64,000 bases of DNA from Pseudomonas gingeri. Its GTDB lineage: Bacteria > Pseudomonadota > Gammaproteobacteria > Pseudomonadales > Pseudomonadaceae. This document shows positions 58,703-64,000 of this stretch, in pieces; within the stretch, counting starts at the first letter, position 1; every line of letters begins with the position of its first letter. The stretch spans positions 62,001-126,000 of the forward strand of contig NZ_JACAQA010000027.1 of assembly GCF_013385425.1 (NCBI RefSeq), given 5' to 3'. A program made the position numbers and the translations under genes. Under the pieces are notes generated by a model. That model did not search any database and had not been told where the DNA came from. It worked only from the letters and a program-made list of their open reading frames with translations.

Positions 58703-60622
58703 ATGCTTGCACCCATCAACAGGATGCTGGAAAACATCAGCGTCAGGACCAAGCTCGCCATAGGATTCGGCGTGGTCATACTGCTGACCCTGTTGATTGC
58801 AATCACCGGTTGGTTGGGTATCCAGTCACTCAGCAACCGTAGTGACCGAATTCTGGATATCGCCAAGCTGAACGATCTGGCCAAGGACGTGCGCATCGGG
58901 CGCCTGTCCTACACACTGACCGCCGACCCACAGCATGCCGCGAACGTGGTCAAGCTCCTGGACAGTCTCGACAGCCACCTTGCCGAGAACCGCTCGACCT
59001 TCGTGGCCCCGCGAGATCTTGCGCAGATCGAATCTGCCGGCGAATCGGTCAAACGCTATCGCACGCACTTCAACGATTTCAGCCAGGCCATCCAGGCCCG
59101 CGATGCGACGCGCGCCGTGTTTGGCAATCATGCCGACGCCGCCGTGGCCGAACTGCAAAAGCTCAAGGACAGCGCCGCCTCGGCGAGCGGCAATCAGGCC
59201 CAGATCGACGCCGTGGTCAACGCGCAGATGCTGGTCCAGCAGGCAAGGTTTCAACTCCGAGGCTACAGCTACAGCCTGAAAGCCGAGCTTGAACAACCAG
59301 CCAAAGAGGCCATCGACCAGGCCGGCGCTTATATAAAGACCCTCAACGAGTTGCTGCCGTCGGCCCCGCCTGAAAGCCTGCAGCGCCTGCAACAATCAAT
59401 GGCCGGCTATCGCGCCACCGTCGGCCAGTTCGCCGAGGCCCAGGTCAGGGCGGAAAAAATCCAGGCGCTGCTCAACGATGACATCGCCACTCTCTTCGCG
59501 GCGAACAAGCAATTGGCGCAGAACCAGGCCGAACAGAGTCTCGCTGACGTCCTCAACGCCCGCAATTGGCTGGCAGGTGCCTTTCTCGCCGCCTTGCTGC
59601 TCGGCATCATCGCGGCCTGGACCATCACCCGCCTGATCGTCGGCCCGTTGATGGAAACCCTGCGTCGGGCCGAGCAGGTGGCCGCCGGCAACCTGAGCGC
59701 CAACGTCACGGTGTCACGTCGCGACGAACTGGGTGCACTGCAACTGAGCATGCAGCGTATGACGCTCAACCTGCGGGAATTGATCGGCGGCCTGCGTGAA
59801 GGCGTCATACAGATTGCCAGTGCCGCCGAGGAACTGTCGGCGGTCACCGAGCAAACCAGTGCCGGGGTGAACAACCAGCGACAGGAAACCGACCAGGTCG
59901 CCACGGCCATGAACGAAATGGCCGCAACCGTCCAGGAAGTCGCGCGCAACGCCGAACAGGCCTCCACGGCCGCCGTCAGCGCAACCCGTGAAGCCCGCGA
60001 AGGTGGCGAAGTGCTTGGCCAGGCCATGAACCAGATCGACAAACTGGCTAACGAGGTCAATCACTCAACCACCGCGATGGGTGACCTCAAGCAGGAAAGC
60101 GACAAGATCGGCAGCGTTCTCGATGTCATCAAGTCCGTCGCCCAGCAGACCAATCTGCTGGCCTTGAACGCCGCGATCGAAGCGGCGCGGGCCGGAGAAG
60201 CCGGGCGCGGCTTCGCGGTGGTGGCCGATGAAGTGCGTAGCCTGGCACAACGGACCCAGACCTCGACCGAAGAAATCGAACAACTGATCAGCGGGCTGCA
60301 CAACGGTACCGAAAAGGTCGCCAGCAGCCTCGAGAGCAGCCGCACACTGGCGCAAAGCAGTGTCGAATTCACGCGTCGGGCCGGCGTTTCGCTGGACGGT
60401 ATCACCCAGTCGGTCCAGGCCATCGAATCGATGAACCATCAGATCGCCACTGCCGCCGAGCAGCAGAGCGCGGTGGCGGAAGAGATCAACCGTAGCGTGA
60501 CCAACGTCCGCCAGATTTCCGAACAGACCTCGGCAGCCAGTGAGGAAACTGCAGCGTCCAGCATCGAACTCGCCCGGCTGGGGGTTCACCTGCAGACGCT
60601 GGTAGGAAAATTCACACTCTGA
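58703..60622 (+). CDS. Methyl-accepting chemotaxis protein with HBM sensor
   Basis: A 639-residue chemoreceptor. TM1 is at residues 15-37 and a periplasmic helical bimodular (HBM) domain spans 40-285 (RLSYTLTADPQHAANVVKLLD is the HBM signature, as in McpS and TlpQ). TM2 is at about 290-312, followed by a HAMP domain and a signalling domain with the hairpin tip DVIKSVAQQTNLLALNAAIEAARAG. HBM receptors sense organic acids, polyamines or aromatic acids. GGAGGAG precedes ATG 58703. It is transcribed from the sigma-28-like promoter. A C-terminal CheR-tethering pentapeptide is not obvious. Confidence 0.95.
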   Translation: MLAPINRMLENISVRTKLAIGFGVVILLTLLIAITGWLGIQSLSNRSDRILDIAKLNDLAKDVRIGRLSYTLTADPQHAANVVKLLDSLDSHLAENRSTFVAPRDLAQIESAGESVKRYRTHFNDFSQAIQARDATRAVFGNHADAAVAELQKLKDSAASASGNQAQIDAVVNAQMLVQQARFQLRGYSYSLKAELEQPAKEAIDQAGAYIKTLNELLPSAPPESLQRLQQSMAGYRATVGQFAEAQVRAEKIQALLNDDIATLFAANKQLAQNQAEQSLADVLNARNWLAGAFLAALLLGIIAAWTITRLIVGPLMETLRRAEQVAAGNLSANVTVSRRDELGALQLSMQRMTLNLRELIGGLREGVIQIASAAEELSAVTEQTSAGVNNQRQETDQVATAMNEMAATVQEVARNAEQASTAAVSATREAREGGEVLGQAMNQIDKLANEVNHSTTAMGDLKQESDKIGSVLDVIKSVAQQTNLLALNAAIEAARAGEAGRGFAVVADEVRSLAQRTQTSTEEIEQLISGLHNGTEKVASSLESSRTLAQSSVEFTRRAGVSLDGITQSVQAIESMNHQIATAAEQQSAVAEEINRSVTNVRQISEQTSAASEETAASSIELARLGVHLQTLVGKFTL

Positions 60623-60648
60623 GAAATGGCAGAGCGGATCGGGTCGGT

Positions 60649-61602
60649 TTACTCGTAGACTGTCACCCGATTACGCCCGCCCTTCTTCGACGCATACAAG
60701 GCCTGGTCCGCCCAGGCGATCAGGTCGGCATGACTGATTGAAGGCAGGCTCAGGTCAGCCACCCCCAGGCTGATGGTGAAGCGGATGCTCTGGCCTTCGT
60801 GCACAACTTCCAGGGCTTCGATGGCCTTGCGCAAACGCTCGGCAAAAAAGCGCGCCCCGGCCTTGTCGGTATCCGACAGCACCACGCCAAACTCCTCGCC
60901 GCCATAACGCCCGGCCACGTCGCTGTCGCGCACATGCTCGCGGACCAGATCGGCCACGTGCTCGATGACCTTGTCCCCGGCCTGGTGGCCATAGGTGTCG
61001 TTGACCCGCTTGAAGTGGTCGATATCGAACATCACCAGGCTCGTGGCATTGCCATAGCGCTGGTTCCGGGCATAGGCGGCCTTGAGGCTTTCCTCCCAGT
61101 GCCCACGGTTGTACAGGCCCGTCAGGCGGTCGGTGCTGGAGAGTTTCTGCAACTTGGCATTGGCCGCCTGGAGCTGATGGCGGTTGGTGGCCACGTCGGT
61201 GACGTCATAGATCACCAGGCAGATATGGGTGATGGTGCTGTTGGTGGAACGCAACGGCAGCAACGTGGTGTTCTGGTACATGAAGTCTTCCTGGCCGGTG
61301 ATCGGCTGGTAGTTCTTGAACCGCACCAGGTAAGGCCGCTGCTCCCAGATGGTGAACGCCGGCGTGCCCAGGGTCGCGACACTCTCCACCTTGCGGCTGA
61401 ACCATTCGCGATCGACTTCGGGAAACAGGCTGAAGAAGGACTGGCTGCTGGCGTCCTTGGGCTGCACCCCGGAACGGTTTTCCATAAAGGTGTTCCAGAC
61501 CTGCACGCAATAGTCGCGGTCCAGTACCACCACGCCGACGTCGATGCTCTGGACAATCGCCAGCAACCAGTGAAACTCGTTCAGATCGAGAGTGTCGTTC
61601 AT
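60649..61602 (-). CDS. Diguanylate cyclase with PAS domain
   Basis: A 317-residue protein. A PAS domain (residues 10-130, with GVVVLDRDYCVQVWN) and a short coiled linker are followed by a GGDEF domain whose signature is GGEEF (234-238). The allosteric I-site RDSD (225-228) lies the canonical five residues before it. It should make cyclic di-GMP from GTP and be product-inhibited. The start lies three bases after the stop of the receiver-domain gene, so both are co-transcribed and probably form one signalling pair. Confidence 0.95.
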   Translation of the reverse strand: MNDTLDLNEFHWLLAIVQSIDVGVVVLDRDYCVQVWNTFMENRSGVQPKDASSQSFFSLFPEVDREWFSRKVESVATLGTPAFTIWEQRPYLVRFKNYQPITGQEDFMYQNTTLLPLRSTNSTITHICLVIYDVTDVATNRHQLQAANAKLQKLSSTDRLTGLYNRGHWEESLKAAYARNQRYGNATSLVMFDIDHFKRVNDTYGHQAGDKVIEHVADLVREHVRDSDVAGRYGGEEFGVVLSDTDKAGARFFAERLRKAIEALEVVHEGQSIRFTISLGVADLSLPSISHADLIAWADQALYASKKGGRNRVTVYE

Positions 61603-61605
61603 GGC

Positions 61606-62604
61606 TCAGCTCATCAGGTAGGCGAGTTTGTCGGTCAACCGCTGGATGGAGTCTTCCGTGAACAACAACAGCAAGTCGAAATGAATATCGTGCCCTTCCA
61701 GGCTGTAGCTGATTTCTACCGCCAAGGTCTTTTTCCAGCGCTGCTGGTTGACCCGGATCAGTTCGTCGATGGCCGCGTGCTGCCCGAGAATCTGTGGGTG
61801 GCCCTGGGAAAACACCACGTCGATCTGCTCGGCAATACTGCTCAGGCAGGCGCCAATCAGCACGCTGGAGAGGTCCAGCAACATTTCCAGATCCGAATAC
61901 TCGGTGCCCTGACGCTGCATCAACTGCGCCATGTCGGCGATTTCCGAGTCATGGAACATCAGCAGGGCTTCGCCGGCAATGCCGCTGCCGATAAAGCCCT
62001 GGCAAATGGCGGTGAGCTGGTTGCCGTTGCCGGCATCCATCAGCGCCATGTGCAACTCGCCCACTTCGAGGATATTCACGTTCGGCACCGGCAAGTGCAC
62101 GAACACCCCCAGCACCTTGGCGATCAGCGCCGCCGCACGACCGATGGCCACGTTGACCGTTTCGCGAAAGGCATCGCGAAAGCTGATTTCGGCCGTCGGT
62201 TCAGGGCGAGCGGCCAACGGCGCCGGACCGGGGGCATTGAGCAGCCCCAGTCCGTCGAGGGTCTCGCGCAGCTCGTCCTGGTCGAAAGGCTTTTTCAGGA
62301 ACGCCAGCGCCCCCAATTCGTGCACCCGGCGCACGGCCTCTTCCTGGACGTCACCGGAGATCACGATCACCTGTGCCTGCAACCCTTCGGCACGAATCGC
62401 CGAGAGCACCTGATAGCCATCCATTTCCGGCATGGTCAGGTCGAGCAGCACCACTTGCCCCAAACCCTTGCGGATGGCCTCCATCCCCTGCCGGCCATCG
62501 CTGGCCTGGGTAATCGAGACCTGCCACTCTGCCGGCAGCGCCCGTAAAACCTGCTTACGGGCCATGTTGGAGTCATCACACACAAGTAGGGGAATCACTG
62601 ACAC
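61606..62604 (-). CDS. Response regulator with CheC/CheX-like output domain
   Basis: A 332-residue protein. The receiver domain (1-120) has D10/D11, phosphoacceptor D55 (LLDLTMPEMDG) and KKPF. The C-terminal half (about 140-330) has the CheC/CheX-like pattern NVAIGRAAALIAKVLGVFVHLPVPNV, with a second repeat near SDLEMLLDLSSVLIGACLSSI. The usual phosphatase Glu/Asn pair is not evident. It is the upstream gene of an operon with the diguanylate cyclase. Confidence 0.9.
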   Translation of the reverse strand: MSVIPLLVCDDSNMARKQVLRALPAEWQVSITQASDGRQGMEAIRKGLGQVVLLDLTMPEMDGYQVLSAIRAEGLQAQVIVISGDVQEEAVRRVHELGALAFLKKPFDQDELRETLDGLGLLNAPGPAPLAARPEPTAEISFRDAFRETVNVAIGRAAALIAKVLGVFVHLPVPNVNILEVGELHMALMDAGNGNQLTAICQGFIGSGIAGEALLMFHDSEIADMAQLMQRQGTEYSDLEMLLDLSSVLIGACLSSIAEQIDVVFSQGHPQILGQHAAIDELIRVNQQRWKKTLAVEISYSLEGHDIHFDLLLLFTEDSIQRLTDKLAYLMS

Positions 62605-62645
62605 AGACCGGTGCTCATCTTATTGGGGTATCAGGGAAAGCATTA

Positions 62646-62660
62646 ATGGCATGATGCCAT
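62646..62660. promoter_or_regulatory. Dyad ATGGCA-TGA-TGCCAT in the response-regulator promoter
   Basis: A perfect six-base inverted repeat 42 bases before the start of the response-regulator gene (62604). It overlaps a minus-strand TTGTAA -35-like hexamer zone and is a possible operator. Confidence 0.4.
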
Positions 62661-62796
62661 AAGTTTTACAAAACATGCTCAGCGTATAGGTTTTATTGAG
62701 AACTACGTCCGATATTCCAACAGCTTAGGCGCAATCGAGCCTCAGGGGATGGCTTAGGTCAACTAAGTGGATCGACGGTGTCACCCAACGGGCGTT

Positions 62797-63771
62797 TTAT
62801 GGCCGCAGCGAAAAGCGCTCGCGATAGGCCTGGGGCGTGATGCTCATGGCCCGCAGAAAGCTGCGGCGCAGGGTTTCCTCGCTGCCGAAACCACAGCGGG
62901 TGGCAATCCGCTTGATCGGCAGCGCGGTGTCGCTCAGCAGGCGCCGGGCGGTTTCCACACGGATCTGCTCGATGGCCCGGGCCGGCGTCTGCCCGGTTTC
63001 GGCGCGGTAGTGACGGACAAAACTGCGCTCGCTCATGCCCGCCTGCTGCGCCAGGATCGGGATCGACAGGTCCTGCGCCAGGTGCTCGGCGATCCAGGCC
63101 TGCAAGTCGCCAAAGCGGCTGCCGGCCTTCTGCAAGGACAAGGTGGCGCTGAATTGCGACTGCCCGCCCGGACGTTTCAGGAACACCACCAGATGCCGGG
63201 CGACCTCCAGCGCCACGGGGCGCCCCAGGTCCGCTTCAACCAGGGCCAGGGACAAATCGATGCCTGCCGTCACCCCCGCCGACGTCCAGACCGGGCCGTC
63301 GTTGATAAAAATCGGATTGGGCTCGACCCGCACCCGCGGGTACTGCGCGGCCAATTGTTCGCAGCGGGTCCAGTGGGTGGCCACCCGCCGCCCGTCCAGC
63401 CAGCCACTGGCCGCCAGCAGGAAAGCCCCGGTGCAGACCGAAGCGACCCGGCGTGCGCAACTGGCCTGCTGGCGTACCCAGGCCACCAGCGCCGGGTCCT
63501 CGGCGGCCGCGTAAGTCCCCCAACCACCGGAGATGATCAGGGTGTCGCACGACACCCCCGTCGCCGGCAAAGGCTCAGCCACCAGGGCCAGCCCCGCCGA
63601 ACTCATCACCGGTTCGCGCTGGTCGGCAATGACGCTCACGGCATAAGGCAGCGGCAGGCCCTCGGCACGGGCCAGGTCGTTGGCCGAGGCAAAGACCTGC
63701 AACGGCCCCGTGACATCGAGCACCTGCACATTGGGAAAGGCCAGGATGCGGATCGTTCTGGGGGTATTCAT
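62797..63771 (-). CDS. GlxA-type AraC regulator with DJ-1/PfpI domain
   Basis: A 324-residue regulator. The N-terminal DJ-1/PfpI-like amidotransferase domain (ILAFPNVQVLDVTGPLQVF, then VASVCTGAFLLAASGWLDG with the elbow Cys, and ATHWTRCEQLA) is joined to a C-terminal AraC HTH (ILAQQAGMSERSFVRHYRAETG, IKRIATRCGFGSEETLRRSF). It is divergent from the inhA gene (113-bp spacer) and is its likely regulator. Start 63771 (MNTPRTIRILAF) is preferred over the upstream ATG 63813. Confidence 0.93.
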   Translation of the reverse strand: MNTPRTIRILAFPNVQVLDVTGPLQVFASANDLARAEGLPLPYAVSVIADQREPVMSSAGLALVAEPLPATGVSCDTLIISGGWGTYAAAEDPALVAWVRQQASCARRVASVCTGAFLLAASGWLDGRRVATHWTRCEQLAAQYPRVRVEPNPIFINDGPVWTSAGVTAGIDLSLALVEADLGRPVALEVARHLVVFLKRPGGQSQFSATLSLQKAGSRFGDLQAWIAEHLAQDLSIPILAQQAGMSERSFVRHYRAETGQTPARAIEQIRVETARRLLSDTALPIKRIATRCGFGSEETLRRSFLRAMSITPQAYRERFSLRP

Positions 63772-63884
63772 GGGGATTGGCGTGAAACGTGGGGTCAATG
63801 GCGGATACGCCAAAGCCTACGAAACTAAAGTAGGTTCGTCCAGCCTCGCCGGACCCGTTTATCCACTTCCAAGGAGCTATCGCC

Positions 63885-64000
63885 ATGACGCTGCATATCG
63901 GCTTTCTGTTGTTCCCCAAAGTCCAACAGCTGGACCTTACCGGCCCCTACGACGTCCTGTTCTCGCTGCCGGATGCGCGGATCCACCTGATCTGGAAAGA
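63885..64000 (+). CDS. inhA: Isonitrile hydratase, 5' part only
   Basis: Only the first 38 codons are inside the window. They read MTLHIGFLLFPKVQQLDLTG, then PYDVLFSLPDARIHLIWK, which matches the start of Pseudomonas putida InhA almost residue for residue. InhA is a DJ-1/PfpI-family enzyme that hydrates isonitriles to N-formyl amines; the catalytic Cys lies outside the window. AAGGAG at 63871-63876 is the ribosome-binding site. It is divergent from the GlxA-type regulator. Confidence 0.9.
   Translation, partial: MTLHIGFLLFPKVQQLDLTGPYDVLFSLPDARIHLIWK

Noticed and set aside
60799..62547. A 582-codon plus-strand open frame across the cyclase and receiver genes
   Set aside because: It runs antisense through two clear genes and their junction; its translation is not protein-like.
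1..64000. CRISPR arrays or rRNA genes
   Set aside because: No regularly spaced direct repeats with unique spacers and no rRNA sequence were seen in the window.

Overview
The window looks like chromosome of a fluorescens-group Pseudomonas. The protein sequences are most Pseudomonas-like throughout (PuuB, the SPFH protein, an HBM chemoreceptor, InhA, MetE). GC is high except for one stretch. The spacers carry pseudomonad REP-type hairpins (GTAGGAGC and CGTTCCCACG types). No CRISPR array, complete insertion sequence or complete prophage was seen.

Layout. 1-4.4 kb: the tail of a LysR gene, then a minus-strand operon (isochorismatase-like hydrolase, DoxX, ABM monooxygenase, amidohydrolase). 4.7-18.7 kb: topB and household genes, a tandem duplication of a tRNA-Val(GAC) gene with its own promoter and terminator, puuB, terC/nhaR and several small proteins. 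18.9-19.2 kb: a decayed tyrosine-recombinase 3' end in front of pbpG. 20.5-31.1 kb: an 843-residue orphan protein, then divergent regulator/transporter pairs (AraC/LysE, LysR/MFS twice), a coiled-coil gene with 33-bp tandem repeats and yfcF. 31.1-33.9 kb: a DUF4258/HTH toxin-antitoxin-like pair, a structured non-coding stretch and small secreted proteins.

34.2-40.0 kb is a tight six-gene operon resembling E. coli ynbABCD, with an added acyltransferase and a small membrane protein. Together they form a self-contained glycerophospholipid module: PA synthesis, CDP-DAG synthesis, head-group transfer, PAP2/tyrosine-like phosphatase, and hydrolase-methyltransferase. It is followed by gene debris: a broken second copy of the CDP-DAG synthase 3' end and a fragment of a BPL_N-type protein. 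Beyond that lies a visibly A/T-richer accessory block (about 40.7-46.7 kb). It holds a phytanoyl-CoA-dioxygenase-family enzyme whose HxD motif reads HIG (a halogenase-like metal site), a LysE-type exporter, and a probable 3-hydroxyaspartate catabolic set (dicarboxylate/amino-acid symporter, YheO/DauR-like regulator, RidA, threo-3-hydroxyaspartate ammonia-lyase-like enzyme). This enzyme/exporter pair is the best candidate for undescribed biology here.

46.8-64 kb returns to core-like sequence: cbtBA under a cobalamin riboswitch, metE, a dienelactone hydrolase, a 27-residue membrane peptide, a MocR/EamA pair, an orphan KAS-II gene with a divergent HxlR regulator and a clear operator, tRNA-Gln(TTG), an XRE/YebB-like pair, a LysE exporter, an HBM chemoreceptor behind a sigma-28-like promoter, a diguanylate cyclase with a receiver/CheC-like protein, and a GlxA-type regulator divergent from inhA (cut by the window edge).
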